Shown: positions 30,815-40,422, counted from the first letter of the stretch. The stretch is DNA of 64,000 nt from Streptomyces sp. NBC_00162 (GCF_024611995.1 NZ_CP102509.1:1736001-1800000); one strand, 5' to 3'. Notes: generated by a model not told the origin, from the letters alone. A program made the numbers and translations.

Positions 30815-30846
30815 GGTGACGATCACCTCATACGGTGATCGTCACC
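30815..30846 (+). terminator. Perfect 13-bp hairpin after the GH89 gene
   Basis: GGTGACGATCACC and GGTGATCGTCACC form a perfect 13-bp stem with a 6-base loop, 18 bases past the GH89 stop. Each arm is itself nearly palindromic. It ends the glycosidase operon. Confidence 0.75.
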
Positions 30847-30928
30847 CTCCCGTGGGAATCCCGGTACTCGTGCGAGGGAGAACCCGCCCCGTGGCTCGCC
30901 CCGCGGGAGCGGCACTCGGTTCACTGGC

Positions 30929-30961
30929 CCGGAACGATCAGGGGCGGCCGCCGGAACGATC
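30929..30961 (+). promoter_or_regulatory. Repeated CCGGAACGATC element before the isoprenoid operon
   Basis: CCGGAACGATC occurs at 30929-30939 and again at 30951-30961, a 22-base period (two helical turns), 58-90 bases before the first gene. GGAAC resembles ECF-sigma -35 elements. It is either a promoter or a tandem activator site. Confidence 0.45.
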
Positions 30962-31018
30962 CGGCTGTCGCCCCTTCCGATGCCATGGCGGCAGGACGCG
31001 ACCGGGAGTACACCGAAC

Positions 31019-31381
31019 ATGTCCCAGACCGAACACGAGCAGTCCGCGCAGGAGCGGTCCGAGCGGGAGCGGCCGCAGCAGGAGCGGCCCGCGAACGCCG
31101 CCCCGGCCTCCCCGGCCGCCGCACCGCTGGAGCTGCTGACGCTGCTCGCCGCCGGGGTGGCCGATCTGGCCTTCGACCAGCTCCGGCAGACCGCCGACCG
31201 GGCCCAGCACGTGATGCGCCGCTCCGATCTGAAAGAGCTGCTCACCGACGGGGTGGTGGAGCTGCGCAAGCGCGGGGAAGTGGCCGCCCGACGGGCGGGC
31301 GTGGGCGCCGAGAACTACCTGGAGACCATGGCCCGGCGGGCCGCGGAGCGCGTCGCCGCCGAGGGCCACTCCTGTGCATGA
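31019..31381 (+). CDS. Small protein of unknown function ahead of polyprenyl synthase
   Basis: A 120-residue protein from ATG at 31019. The first 40 residues are Glu/Gln/Arg-rich and probably disordered (EHEQSAQERSERERPQQERP). The rest is helical and amphipathic (APLELLTLLAAGVADLAFDQ, DLKELLTDGVVELRKRGEVA) and could form a coiled coil or lie along a membrane. Near the C-terminus there is a cysteine (GHSCA). I do not recognise the family. Its stop overlaps the GTG of the polyprenyl synthase, so the two are coupled; it may be a partner or scaffold for that enzyme. Confidence 0.65.
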   Translation: MSQTEHEQSAQERSERERPQQERPANAAPASPAAAPLELLTLLAAGVADLAFDQLRQTADRAQHVMRRSDLKELLTDGVVELRKRGEVAARRAGVGAENYLETMARRAAERVAAEGHSCA

Positions 31382-32408
31382 CCACACCGGCTTCAAGGAG
31401 CGCATCGACGAGGTGCTGGTCCGGCTGGCCGACGAGGAGGAGCAGGCCCTCCTCGGCCTGCACGTCGAACTCTCCCCGCTGTCGGAGCAGTTGCGCCGGT
31501 CGCTGGCGCGCGGGAAGCGCATCCGGGCCGCGTTCCTGTACTGGGGGTGGCGGGCGGCGGGCCAACCGGACTGCGAGGGGGTGATCCGGGCCGCTGCCGC
31601 GATGGAGCTCGTGCACGCGGCGGCCTGCACCCATGACGACATCATCGACGACAGCCGGATGCGGCACGGGCAGCTCACCGCACACGCCGCGTTCGCCGCG
31701 GCCGGGCAGCGTTCCACCGCCCTCGCCATGATCCTCGGCGATCTGCTGATGGGATACGCGGGCCACGTCTTCACCTCCTGCGGGCTGCCCGGGGCCTACC
31801 TCGCCCGGACCGTGCCGCTCTGGTCCACCCTGCTCCGCGAGACGATGGCGGGCGAGTTCCTGGAGGTGCTGCGCACCGACGCCAGGGCGGCCCGGGAGCC
31901 GCAGGTGGCGGAGTCGCTGGAGGTGGCCCGCTACAAGACGGCCAAGTACACCGTGGAGCGGCCGCTGCACCTGGGCGCCACCCTCGGCGGCGGCAGCCGC
32001 GCGCTGCTGGACGCCTTCTCCGCCTACGGGCTCCCGCTCGGCGAGGCCTTCCAGCTGCGCGACGACCTGCTGGGCACCTTCGGCGACCCGGCCACGACCG
32101 GCAAGTCGAACCTGGACGACCTGCGGGACGCCAAACCCACCGCACTGCTCGCGCTGACGATGGCGGCGGCCGACCCGGACGACCTCCGGCTGCTCGCCAA
32201 ACTGGTCGGCAACCCCGAGCTGGGCACTGAAGAGGCCGCCTCCGTACGCGAGTTGATGGAACGGTGCGGAGCCCGGCAGCAGGTCGAGGACATGATCCGG
32301 GAGCGCATCGTCCGGGCCACCGGCGCGCTGGACACCGTACCGATGCCCGGGGAGGCGCGGTCCGCGCTGCACGACCTGGCGGGCACCGCGGCCGAGCGGT
32401 CGCTGTAG
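31374..32408 (+). CDS. Polyprenyl (isoprenyl) diphosphate synthase
   Basis: A 344-residue trans-isoprenyl diphosphate synthase. The first aspartate-rich motif is ACTHDDIIDDSRMRHG (DDxxxD) and the second is GEAFQLRDDLLGTFGD; between them YKTAKYTVERPLHLGA supplies the conserved KT and Q/Y side of the pocket. It condenses isopentenyl units onto an allylic diphosphate; chain length cannot be fixed by eye. The GTG start overlaps the preceding gene by eight bases. The next gene is an MpaB-type oxygenase, suggesting a small isoprenoid pathway. Confidence 0.92.
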   Translation: MHDHTGFKERIDEVLVRLADEEEQALLGLHVELSPLSEQLRRSLARGKRIRAAFLYWGWRAAGQPDCEGVIRAAAAMELVHAAACTHDDIIDDSRMRHGQLTAHAAFAAAGQRSTALAMILGDLLMGYAGHVFTSCGLPGAYLARTVPLWSTLLRETMAGEFLEVLRTDARAAREPQVAESLEVARYKTAKYTVERPLHLGATLGGGSRALLDAFSAYGLPLGEAFQLRDDLLGTFGDPATTGKSNLDDLRDAKPTALLALTMAAADPDDLRLLAKLVGNPELGTEEAASVRELMERCGARQQVEDMIRERIVRATGALDTVPMPGEARSALHDLAGTAAERSL

Positions 32409-32481
32409 CCGCGACCGCCGCCGAGGTCACCGCCACCGGCCGGCCGGTCCCGCACCCGAAGACACGAGAAGGACGACTGAA

Positions 32482-33663
32482 GTGAACACCACCAAGAGCG
32501 CCTCGCCGCACACCCGTTACGACGATGCCGCACTCGACGCCCTGCGCACCCAGGGGGATCCGCTCGCCGACGAGACCGTCGCCGCGATGTTCAGCCGCAA
32601 GGAGGTCGGCGACCTCAACACCCTGATGCGGTTCTTCACCACTGCCGGGGACAAGCTGCCCGAGCAGCTCCCGGAGTCCGCACGCGCCTATTTCGAGGCG
32701 ACCGCCATGCCCCCGAGCTGGGTGGACTGGGACGTCATGGAGCAGGCCCGGCTGTTCTTCATGGACAACGCGGCCCACATCAACACCGGCCTGTCCTTCG
32801 CGGCGATGCCCGCGACCTACGCCATCCCCCGGCTCTCCAGGCTGCTCTCCTCGACGCACTCCCTCGCGTACCCCTCGCGCCGGATGGCCAACACCGGGCA
32901 GTTCGTCACCTACCTCATGCAGACCAACTCCTTCGCGGAGGGCAGCAAGTTCATCCCGGCCGCGCAGAAGGTGCGGCTGCTGCACGCGGCGGTCCGCCAC
33001 CACCTGCGCCACGGAGGCCACTGGGACATCGAGAAGGACGGACTGCCGATCTGCCAGGAGGACATGATCGGGGGTCAGATCTGCTTCTCGCTGCTGGTGC
33101 TCGACGCCATGCACCAGCTCGGCATCCACATGAGCGAGGACGGCGCGGAGGCCTACTTCTACGCCTGGCGGGTCGTGGGATCCATGCTGGGCTGCGACAT
33201 GTCGGCCGTACCGGAGAACCTCACCGAGGCCCGCGACTACTGCGACCTCTACCTCCTGCGCAACCTCGGCCCCTCGCCCGAGGGGGTCCGCCTCAACGCC
33301 CAGCTGATGCGGATGTACGAGGACGTGGTCCCCGGCACCTTCTTCGACCCGATGGTGCCCGCCACCGTCCGCTACCTGGTCGGCGACACCATCGGCGACT
33401 GGCTGGAGATCCCGCGCACCCCCTGGGACACGGCGGCGAAGGCCGTGCCCGTGTTCCTCGGCCTGCTGGAGACGATCGAGGACAGCAGCCCCTACGCCGA
33501 GTGGGCGCTCGACAAGGCGGGCTCGCTGCTCTCCGGCCTCGAACTGTCCGCGCTGACCCGGGGCCGGGTGATGCACCACGCCATCCCGGAGGAGCTGAAG
33601 GACGAGTACGGAGTGAAGCCGCCGCGCACCGGGCGCTGGGTACCGCCTGCCCCGGTGCACTGA
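32482..33663 (+). CDS. Oxygenase MpaB family protein (DUF2236)
   Basis: A 393-residue helical haem protein of the MpaB/latex-clearing (DUF2236) family: RRMANTGQFVTYLMQTNSFA, RLLHAAVRHHLRHGGHWDIE with the conserved His/Arg helix, and QEDMIGGQICFSLLVLDAMH. Family members cleave prenyl chains oxidatively (MpaB' on a farnesyl chain, Lcp on rubber). The start is GTG at 32482 with GAAGGACGA upstream, 73 bases after the polyprenyl synthase. I infer it oxidises or cleaves the product of that synthase. No signal peptide is visible. Confidence 0.85.
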   Translation: MNTTKSASPHTRYDDAALDALRTQGDPLADETVAAMFSRKEVGDLNTLMRFFTTAGDKLPEQLPESARAYFEATAMPPSWVDWDVMEQARLFFMDNAAHINTGLSFAAMPATYAIPRLSRLLSSTHSLAYPSRRMANTGQFVTYLMQTNSFAEGSKFIPAAQKVRLLHAAVRHHLRHGGHWDIEKDGLPICQEDMIGGQICFSLLVLDAMHQLGIHMSEDGAEAYFYAWRVVGSMLGCDMSAVPENLTEARDYCDLYLLRNLGPSPEGVRLNAQLMRMYEDVVPGTFFDPMVPATVRYLVGDTIGDWLEIPRTPWDTAAKAVPVFLGLLETIEDSSPYAEWALDKAGSLLSGLELSALTRGRVMHHAIPEELKDEYGVKPPRTGRWVPPAPVH

Positions 33664-33735
33664 CCCGCGCGGCTGGCCCCGGCCGGGTGCGCGGCGAAGG
33701 GCGCGGAGCCGGCGGGGCCGGGTCACACTGGCCCT

Positions 33736-35316
33736 GTGACAGCAGACCGGAGGCGTCGGCAGTGGCTGCTCGGCGCCCTCAGCGGAATGGTGGCGGCGGC
33801 CGCGGGACTGGCCGTGGGCGAGCTCGCCGCGGCGGCCGTCCGGCCCGAGTCCTCCCCGGTGACCTCGGTCGGCGCGGTCGTGATCGACGCTACTCCCGCG
33901 GCTCTCAAGGAGTGGGCGATCCGGCAGTTCGGCACCGCCGACAAGCTGGTGCTGACCCTCGGCATCCTCGCGGTTCTGGGCGCGCTCGCCGTCGGGGCGG
34001 GGGTGCTGGCCCTGCGCCACCTGCCCGCCGGGATGGCCGTCGCGGGCGGCTTCGGCCTGCTGGGGGCGGCGGCCGCGCTCGGCCGGCCGGAGGCGGGCTG
34101 GCGGGACGCGCTCCCTTCGCTGGCGGCCGGACTGGCCGCGGCCGGGGTGCTGTGGCTGCTGGTGACCGCCGTACGACGGCCCCGGCCGGCCGGGGCTCCG
34201 CCCGGGGCCGCCTGGGCGATGGACCGCCGCGGCTTCGGCCGCCTGGTCGCCGCCACCGTGGCGGTCTCGGCCGGGGCCGCACTCGCCGGGCGGCGCCTCG
34301 GCGCCTACGGCTCCGCCGGGGCGACGGCCTCCCGGGCCCGCTTCCGGCTCCCCCGGGCCACCGTGCCGGCGCCGCCGGTGCCCGCCGGCGCCGGCCTCCA
34401 GGTGCCCGGGCTCTCCCCCTTCCTCACCCCCAACCAGGACTTCTATCGCGTGGACACCGCCCTGGTGGTGCCGCGCGTGGACGCGGACACCTGGCGGCTG
34501 CGCATCCACGGCGAGGGCGTGACCAAGCCGCTCACCCTCGATCTGCGGGAGCTGCTCGCCCGCCCCCTGGTCGAGCACGACATCACCCTCTGCTGTGTGT
34601 CCAACGAGGTCGGGGGCCCGTACGCGGGCAACGCCCGCTGGCTCGGCGTACGCCTCGCGGACCTGCTCCGCGAGGCGGGGGTCCGGCCGCCGTCCGCGGG
34701 CGGCCCCGCCGACCAGCTGGTGGCGCGCTCCGTGGACGGCATGACGATCGGCACGCCCGTCGAGACCGTCATGGACGGCCGGGACGCACTGCTGGCCGTC
34801 GGGATGAACGGCGAGCCGCTGCCCTTCGCGCACGGATTCCCGGTCCGGATGGTCGTACCGGGGCTGTACGGGTACGTCTCGGCCTGCAAGTGGCTGCGCG
34901 AGCTGCGCCTGACCACCTTCGCCGCCTACGACGCCTACTGGGTGCGCCGGTCCTGGGCGGCGCAGGGCCCGGTCAAGACGCAGTCGCGGATCGACACCCC
35001 GCGCTCGTTCGCGGCGCTCGTGCCGGGCCGGGTGGCGGTCGCCGGGGTGGCGTGGGCGCAGCACCGGGGCATCGAGCGGGTCCAGGTACGGGTGGACGGC
35101 GGCCCCTGGCAGGAGGCGCGGCTCGGGGACGCCGACGGAGTCGACACCTGGCGGCAGTGGGTGTGGCCGTGGGAGGCGACCGCCGGCTCGCACACCCTGG
35201 AGGTCCGCGCCACGGACGGGACCGGCGCCGTCCAGACCGGGGAACGCGTCGGGACGCTGCCCGACGGGGCGACCGGCTGGCACGCGGTGACGGTACGCGT
35301 CGCGCCGGGCCCGTGA
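33736..35316 (+). CDS. Membrane-anchored molybdopterin-dependent oxidoreductase (sulfite-oxidase fold)
   Basis: A 526-residue protein. The N-terminal 170 residues hold four hydrophobic helices (WLLGALSGMVAAAAGLAVGE, LVLTLGILAVLGALAVGAGV); then a linker and the sulfite-oxidase molybdopterin domain (LTPNQDFYRVDTALVVPRVD, DITLCCVSNEVGGPYAGNAR with the molybdenum cysteine, GFPVRMVVPGLYGYVSACKW). The C-terminus has a Mo-co dimerisation domain (VQVRVDGGPWQEARLGDADG). It probably oxidises or reduces a small compound on the outer face of the membrane. The start is GTG at 33736. It stands 72 bases after the MpaB gene and may be co-transcribed. Confidence 0.88.
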   Translation: MTADRRRRQWLLGALSGMVAAAAGLAVGELAAAAVRPESSPVTSVGAVVIDATPAALKEWAIRQFGTADKLVLTLGILAVLGALAVGAGVLALRHLPAGMAVAGGFGLLGAAAALGRPEAGWRDALPSLAAGLAAAGVLWLLVTAVRRPRPAGAPPGAAWAMDRRGFGRLVAATVAVSAGAALAGRRLGAYGSAGATASRARFRLPRATVPAPPVPAGAGLQVPGLSPFLTPNQDFYRVDTALVVPRVDADTWRLRIHGEGVTKPLTLDLRELLARPLVEHDITLCCVSNEVGGPYAGNARWLGVRLADLLREAGVRPPSAGGPADQLVARSVDGMTIGTPVETVMDGRDALLAVGMNGEPLPFAHGFPVRMVVPGLYGYVSACKWLRELRLTTFAAYDAYWVRRSWAAQGPVKTQSRIDTPRSFAALVPGRVAVAGVAWAQHRGIERVQVRVDGGPWQEARLGDADGVDTWRQWVWPWEATAGSHTLEVRATDGTGAVQTGERVGTLPDGATGWHAVTVRVAPGP

Positions 35317-35347
35317 CGGCGCCGCCGGTAGATTGACACGACAATCG

Positions 35348-35366
35348 GGACATATGCCGCATGTCC
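35348..35366. promoter_or_regulatory. Dyad beside a TTGACA box before the esterase gene
   Basis: GGACAT (35348-35353) and ATGTCC (35361-35366) flank a 7-base centre, ten bases after a consensus TTGACA at 35333-35338. Promoter with operator is plausible; the -10 is not clear. Confidence 0.4.
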
Positions 35367-35409
35367 TTGCATTCATTTTGCCCCGTCCCGTACGTCAGGA
35401 GCCGGCGCC

Positions 35410-36476
35410 GTGGAGCTGACCAGTACGACGTTCCTCGTCACACTGATCGTCGTCACGGTGCTCGCCGTGCTCGCCGCCCTGCTCCTGTGGAACCGGATCC
35501 CGGGGCCGGGGTGGGTGCGGTGGCCGTTGCGGCTGCTGATGATCGGACTGTGCCAGCTCACCGCCATCTGTGTGGTGGCGACCTGGATCAACGGCAGTTA
35601 CGGGCTCTACTCCTCCTGGGAGGACCTGCTCGGCACCGACGCCGGGCAGGAGGCCGGGGCGATGACCGGCGTGCCGGTGGGCCGGGCGAGGTTCACCCAG
35701 AACGGCGACGGCACCCGGACCACCTTCTTCCGCGGCTCCCACTCGAAGCTCGCCGGTCAGGTCGTCGTGTGGACTCCCCGGAGTACAGCGCCCCGGGCGC
35801 GGACCGCACGCGCTTCCCCGTGCTGACGCTGCTGCACGGCTACCCGGGCACGCCGCGCACCTGGATCGACCTCGGGGACATGCCCGGAGCGCTCACACAG
35901 ATGGTGGAGCTGGGCGCTGCGCACCCCTTCATCCTGGTGATCCCGGAGATCTATCCGGGCGGGGTGAACACCGGCTGCAGCAACACCCCGCAGCGCAAGA
36001 TCGCCGACTGGCTGGCCAGGGACGTGCCGGACCTGGTCTCGCGGAACTTCCGTACGCTGCCCTCCCCCGCCGGATGGGGGCTGATGGGCGTCTCGACCGG
36101 AGCCTTCTGCGCGGCCAAGCTGCCGTTGCAGTACCCGAAGGTCTTCCGGGCGGGAGCGGCCCTGGACCCCGATCCGCTGACCGGCGACCCGGGGGTGCTG
36201 ACCGACCCGGTCCTGCGGGAGCGCAACAGCCCGATGTGGCTGGTCGAGCATACGAAGAAGGCAGACGTCGGGCTGTTCCTGGCCACCTCGGCGCAGGACA
36301 AGGACAGCCCGCCGCAGCAGCTGGAGGCCTTCGCCAAGGCTGCGGCGGGCAGCGGGGTCCGGGTCAAGACCCTCGTCCGTCCGGTCGGCGGCCACAACTT
36401 CCAGACGTGGACCGGGATGTACCCGGACGCGCTGGGCTGGCTGAGCACGGAGCTGTCGCCGCCGAGCGCGGGTTAG
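35410..36476 (+). CDS. Membrane-anchored esterase (alpha/beta hydrolase, esterase D/antigen 85-like; frameshifted)
   Basis: About 355 residues from GTG at 35410. The N-terminus has two or three membrane helices (FLVTLIVVTVLAVLAALLLW, LRLLMIGLCQLTAICVVATW). The extracellular part is a feruloyl-esterase/antigen-85-type hydrolase: VLTLLHGYPGTPRTWIDLGD, WGLMGVSTGAFCAAKLPLQY with the nucleophile serine in GVSTG, and VRPVGGHNFQTWTGM with the catalytic histidine. The two parts are in different frames and join by adding one C to the run at 35776-35779 (VVVWTPPEYSAPGA). Its stop overlaps the convergent P450 stop by four bases. Substrate unknown; family members act on cell-envelope or glycan esters. 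Confidence 0.82.
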
Positions 36477-37755
36477 GCGCCGCGGGTCGGGCGGACAGGG
36501 GTCAGGCGGACCGGCAGTGCCTCGACGCTGTTGCCGATGAAGCTGCGCTGGTGCGGGAGTTCGGCGTCGGGGAGTGCGAGGTCCAGGTCGGGGAAGCGGG
36601 TGAAGAGCCGCTCCAGGGCGATGGTGGCCTCCAGGCGGGCGAGCGGGGCGCCGACGCAGTAGTGGGCTCCGTGACCGAAGGAGAGGCTGCGGGCGGCGGT
36701 GGGGCGGGTGATGTCGAAGCGGTCGGCGTCCGGGCCGTGGAAGGCCTCGTCCCGGCCCGCCGCGGTGTAGCCGGCGAGGACGGGGGTGCCCTGCGGGATC
36801 ACGGTTCCCTCGACGGCCAGGTCGCGGGTGGGGTAGCGGAAGGGGAACCAGCTGACCGGGCCGTCCCAGCGCAGGGTCTCGTCCACCACGTCCGACCAGG
36901 TGGCCTTCCCGTCGAGGACGAGGGCGAGCTGGTCGCGGTGGGTGCACAGGGCGCGCACCGCGTTGCTGATGAGGTTGAGGGTGGTCTCGTGGCCCGCGAC
37001 GAGCATCAGCCGCATGGTGCCTATGAGTTCGGCCTCGCTGAGCCGGTCGCCGTCGCTCTCGCGGGCGGCGATCAGGGCACTTGTGAGGTCCTCGCCGGGG
37101 CTCGCGCGCCGGGTGGCCGCGATGGTGCCCATCAGCCCGACCAGTTCCCGTACGGCCGCCATCACCTCGGCCGGTGTGGTGTCGGTCGCGATGATCACCG
37201 TGTTGGACAGCTGGTGCAGCCGTCCCCGGTGCTCGGAATCCACGCCGAGCAGCTCGCAGATGACGCTCATCGGGAGGGGAGGGCGAAGTGCGTGCGCAAG
37301 TCGGCGGTCCCGTCGGGGGATTCGGCCGCGGCCCGCTCGAGGTCGTCGAGGAGTTCGGCGGTCAGCTCCTCGACGCGCGGCCGCAGCCGTTCCACCTGGC
37401 GGGCCGTGAAGGCCTTGCCGACCAGCGAGCGGAGCCGGCGGTGGTCGGCGTCGTCGGCGGTGTGCATGCCCTGGGCGTTGGCGAAGACCCGCAGCGGCCA
37501 GTCCGGGGGAATGGTGCCGTCGCGCAGGGACGGGAAGTGCCGGGCGTCCTTGGCCACGTCGGGGTGGGCGAGGAACTCCTTCAGCGCCTCGTGCCCCAGT
37601 ACGACCGCGCCGGGGACCCCGCCGGGCAGTACGACCTCCGCCACGGCGCCCTGGGCGCGCAGCCGGGCGTTGAGGGCGTGCGGGCAGCCGCCGGCGGGGT
37701 CGATCACGTACGGGGTGTCCGAGGCGTGCGGGGCGGGTGAGATGGGGGACGACAA
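36473..37755 (-). CDS. Cytochrome P450 (frameshifted)
   Basis: About 427 residues. The I-helix motif is MRLMLVAGHETTLNLISN, the ExxR motif is VVDETLRWDGPVSWFPFRYP, and the haem-cysteine loop is SLSFGHGAHYCVGAPLARLE; all are intact. It is a cytosolic class I P450 that needs a ferredoxin, which is not encoded here. The start is TTG at 37755 (SSPISPAPHASDTPYVIDPA), set by AGGAG seven bases upstream. The frame breaks at the G run 37276-37279; one extra base joins LRTHFALPLP to MSVICELLGV. It is divergent from nothing nearby and faces the esterase tail to tail. The substrate is unknown; the PKS cluster three kilobases away is a possible source. Confidence 0.9.
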
Positions 37756-37838
37756 GCCGGCTCTCCTGACCTGATGAACGAGACTCGGTCAACAGTGCGG
37801 CCTCCGGGGTCAGTTGTACAAGCCCGCCCCGCCGTGTC

Positions 37839-39128
37839 TCAGAACCAGGTGAGCGTGAGCGCGAAGGCCGTCCCGGCGGTGGCTCCGGTGGAGTCGGTCA
37901 CGGTGGCGGTGACCTGGAGGGTGCCGCTGCCCCAGGGCTTGCCGGTGATGCGTCCCGTGGCGCTGTCCAGGGTCAGGCCCCAGGGCAGGCCGGTGGCGGC
38001 GAAGCGGACGGGGGACTTTCCGCCGGAGGCGGAGAGCTGGATGGTGCAGGTCTGGTTCAGCTTGCACGTCCGGGGGCCCGGGTTGGCGAGCTTCAGATCA
38101 CCGGGGGTGGGGGTCGGGGTCGGGGTCGGCGTCGGCGTCGGCGTCGGAGTGGGGGTCGGTGTCGGAGTGGGAGTGGGCGTGGGGGTTGGCGTCGGGGTAC
38201 CGCCGCATCCCGGGGTGGCCTCCGGCGGCAGCGGCACCCGCCAGAGCTGGGTGTCGTTCTCCGATCCGACGAGCAGGTTCGCGCAGTCGGCGTACGTCAC
38301 CGTCTCGCCCTGCGACTGGGCGGGCAGGGCGACATCCGCGAGCTTGACCCCCGAGGTGTCGTACACGGAGGCCGTGTTGGCGCCCAGCGGCCCGCCGCTG
38401 CGCAGGGTGTACGAGGCTCCCGTCGGCGAGAACGCCCCGTCGGTGGCGAACACCGGGCCCGGCCGGACCGCGGTGAGGGTGTTGACCTGCCCGGTCACGG
38501 GCGGCAGCGGGGCCTGGTACAACTGGCCGGCCGAGCCGATGAGTTTGCTGGCGATGTACAGCCTGCCGGTGACGGGGTCGGCGAGCAGCGATTCGGCGTC
38601 GTGTTTGCCGTCGGCGTAGGCGAACCGGTAGGTCACCGGCGAGACCGTGGCGTTGGCGAGCTGCTCGGGCTCGGCGAAGGAGTGCACGGTGATCTCCGCG
38701 CGGCCGCTGAAGTTGTCCCCGATGTCGCCGACCAGGATCGTCGGGCCGCCGGAGGCGTCCTTGCCGATCGCCAGGGCCTCCCAGTCGGTGTTGCCGACGC
38801 CCGAGACGGTGAGCGTGGCCACGAGCCGGCCGGTGGCGGCGGTGCAGTCGATCGCGAAGACCTGGTTGGTGTTCCCGCTGTCGTTGACGGCGTAGAAGAC
38901 ACCCGGATGGCGGCGGCTCATGGCGAGGCCGCTCAGTTCGGCCAGACCGCCGGGGAGGGTGCACTTCTTCTCCGGCGCGAGGGTGCCGGCGGTCGCCGCG
39001 GCGGGCGGGGTGAGGGAGGCGGAGGCAGTGGCACTGGCGCTGGTCATCCAGGCGACGGCGGGCAGGATCGTGGCGAGGACCGCGGTCGCGAAGGCGGCGG
39101 TCCGGTGGGGTGCGAGGACTCGGGACAT
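37839..39128 (-). CDS. Secreted propeller-like protein with (Thr-Pro) linker and C-terminal Ig-like domain
   Basis: A 429-residue secreted protein. A signal peptide (FATAVLATILPAVAWMTSAS) precedes about 270 residues of repeated beta-strand segments resembling a beta-propeller (GVFYAVNDSGNTNQVFAIDC, ALAIGKDASGGPTILVGDIG). A linker of about 16 Thr-Pro repeats leads to a C-terminal putative-Ig (He_PIG-like) domain of about 90 residues (GDLKLANPGPRTCKLNQTCT, ATGLPWGLTLDSATGRITGK). The same linker and C-terminal domain recur on the phosphoesterase at 57083-58342. The start is ATG at 39128, though no strong ribosome-binding site is visible. The function is unknown; extracellular binding or esterase-like activity is possible. 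Confidence 0.7.
   Translation of the reverse strand: MSRVLAPHRTAAFATAVLATILPAVAWMTSASATASASLTPPAAATAGTLAPEKKCTLPGGLAELSGLAMSRRHPGVFYAVNDSGNTNQVFAIDCTAATGRLVATLTVSGVGNTDWEALAIGKDASGGPTILVGDIGDNFSGRAEITVHSFAEPEQLANATVSPVTYRFAYADGKHDAESLLADPVTGRLYIASKLIGSAGQLYQAPLPPVTGQVNTLTAVRPGPVFATDGAFSPTGASYTLRSGGPLGANTASVYDTSGVKLADVALPAQSQGETVTYADCANLLVGSENDTQLWRVPLPPEATPGCGGTPTPTPTPTPTPTPTPTPTPTPTPTPTPTPTPGDLKLANPGPRTCKLNQTCTIQLSASGGKSPVRFAATGLPWGLTLDSATGRITGKPWGSGTLQVTATVTDSTGATAGTAFALTLTWF
38104..38200 (-). repeat. Thr-Pro coding repeat array
   Basis: Tandem hexanucleotide-like GGGGTC/GGCGTC units (plus-strand view) encoding about 16 Thr-Pro pairs in the secreted propeller-like protein. Such arrays form stiff, glycosylatable linkers and are prone to slippage. 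Confidence 0.85.
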
Positions 39129-39218
39129 GCACACAATGTGATGGGACGTCAGTCTGTGGCACCAGGCCGCACCCCCTCCCGTTCGAGCATCGTTCAATGC
39201 CGAACCGGCATGCCTCGG

Positions 39219-40111
39219 TCAGCGCACCGGCTCCCGTACGGGAGCCTTGTGCCCGGCGTGCGCGATGAAGGCGCGGGCCGCACGGCTCAGGGGCCGCCGC
39301 GCGTGCGCGATGCCCACGGGACGCAGCAGGGGCGGAGTGAAGGAACGGATCTCCGCCCGGCTGCCGAAGGCTCTCAACACCACGTCGCGGTACCAGATGA
39401 GGGAGCCGCGGCCGTCGGTCACACCCGTCACCCACGCGAGGCGCTCGTCGACCTCCAGGGAGGGCACGGGCCGCACGCCGAGGCAGCTGAACATGGCCTC
39501 CATCTCGGTGCGCCGGCCGGTCCCCGGGGTGGGCAGCACCATCGGCAGCCCGTCCAGCATGCGGAACGGCAGCGGGTGGGGCAGCCGGGAGCCGAGAGGC
39601 GAGATCAGCACCACCTCGCGCTCCTGGATGAAGTGGGTGGAGAGCTCCTTGTCGATGGGCAGGTCGACGAGGGCCAGCTCGGAGCGCCTTTGGTTCAGTT
39701 CCTGGACGACGGCCTCCCGGCTGTCGTGCTGCTGGAGCCGGACGTCCACGGTGGGATGTCGCTCGGTGAAGGCCGCGACCAGGTCGGAGGCCAGGTCGAG
39801 GGCCAGGGTGGGCGTGGTGACGAGGGTGAGGGCGGCCCGGGTGTCCTTGCCGTGCGGGGTCCCTATGTCGTCGATGGCCTCCACCGCGTTGAGCACGGTG
39901 CGGGCCAGCCGGACGACCCGGGCCCCCTCCGGCGTGAGGTCCACCCCCTTCCCCGGCGTGCCAGGAGTTCCACGCCCAGATCGCGTTCCATGGCCTGGAC
40001 GGCCCGGGACAGGGCGGACTGGGCGACGAAGACCGAGGCGGCGGCGCCGGTGATGGACCGGCAGTCGGCGACGGCGACGAGGTAGCGGAGCTGCGCGAGA
40101 GTGGGCGTCAT
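39219..40111 (-). CDS. LysR-family transcriptional regulator (frameshifted)
   Basis: About 297 residues from ATG at 40111. The N-terminal winged helix is TLAQLRYLVAVADCRSITGA, then VFVAQSALSRAVQAMERDLG. The effector domain continues in the next frame (VDLTPEGARVVRLARTVLNA, LTLVTTPTLALDLASDLVAA, LISPLGSRLPHPLPFRMLDG). One missing base at the C run 39951-39954 (plus strand) explains the break (ARRGKGVDLTPEGARV). It is divergent from the PKS cluster, whose first gene starts 470 bases away, so it is a good candidate regulator of that cluster; this is inference from position. Confidence 0.85.
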
Positions 40112-40393
40112 GACCGGACGGTAACCGCGTGAGGCTGTACCTGTAAGGGCTCGTCGGGTGAACAACTACCGTGCTGCGGCGCAGCCGTTCATGCACGGTC
40201 GGCGGTGAGGCATGCCGGTGCGGCATGTCCGCGGGGACGCGCCGCGGGTGCTCGCGCGGCGGGGCCGGCCCGGCCCGGCGGGAATCACCCCAGGCCACCG
40301 GCTCGGCGGGGGCGTGCGGAGGGGCCGCCCGGGGTGCGTGCCGGGTGGTCCGGGCCCGCCGAGGGTGCGAAGCATCGTATTCCGCATGCCTGT

Positions 40394-40422
40394 TGACAGT
40401 GCGGGGCGGCCACCGCACGATG
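40394..40422 (+). promoter_or_regulatory. Candidate promoter for the PKS operon in the 470-base LysR/PKS intergenic region
   Basis: A consensus -35 TTGACA (40394-40399) is followed at 17 bases by CACGAT as a weak -10. Around it, GCATCGT (40372-40378) and ACGATGC (40418-40424) are inverted, bracketing the -35 in a possible operator. The remainder of 40112-40580 holds no gene that I can support. Confidence 0.45.

Noticed and set aside
31019..33663. Possible family 2 encapsulin or 2-methylisoborneol-type terpene cluster.
   Set aside because: No shell protein or terpene cyclase is present; the prenyl enzyme has the chain-elongating DDxxxD motif pair and the oxygenase is of the MpaB family.
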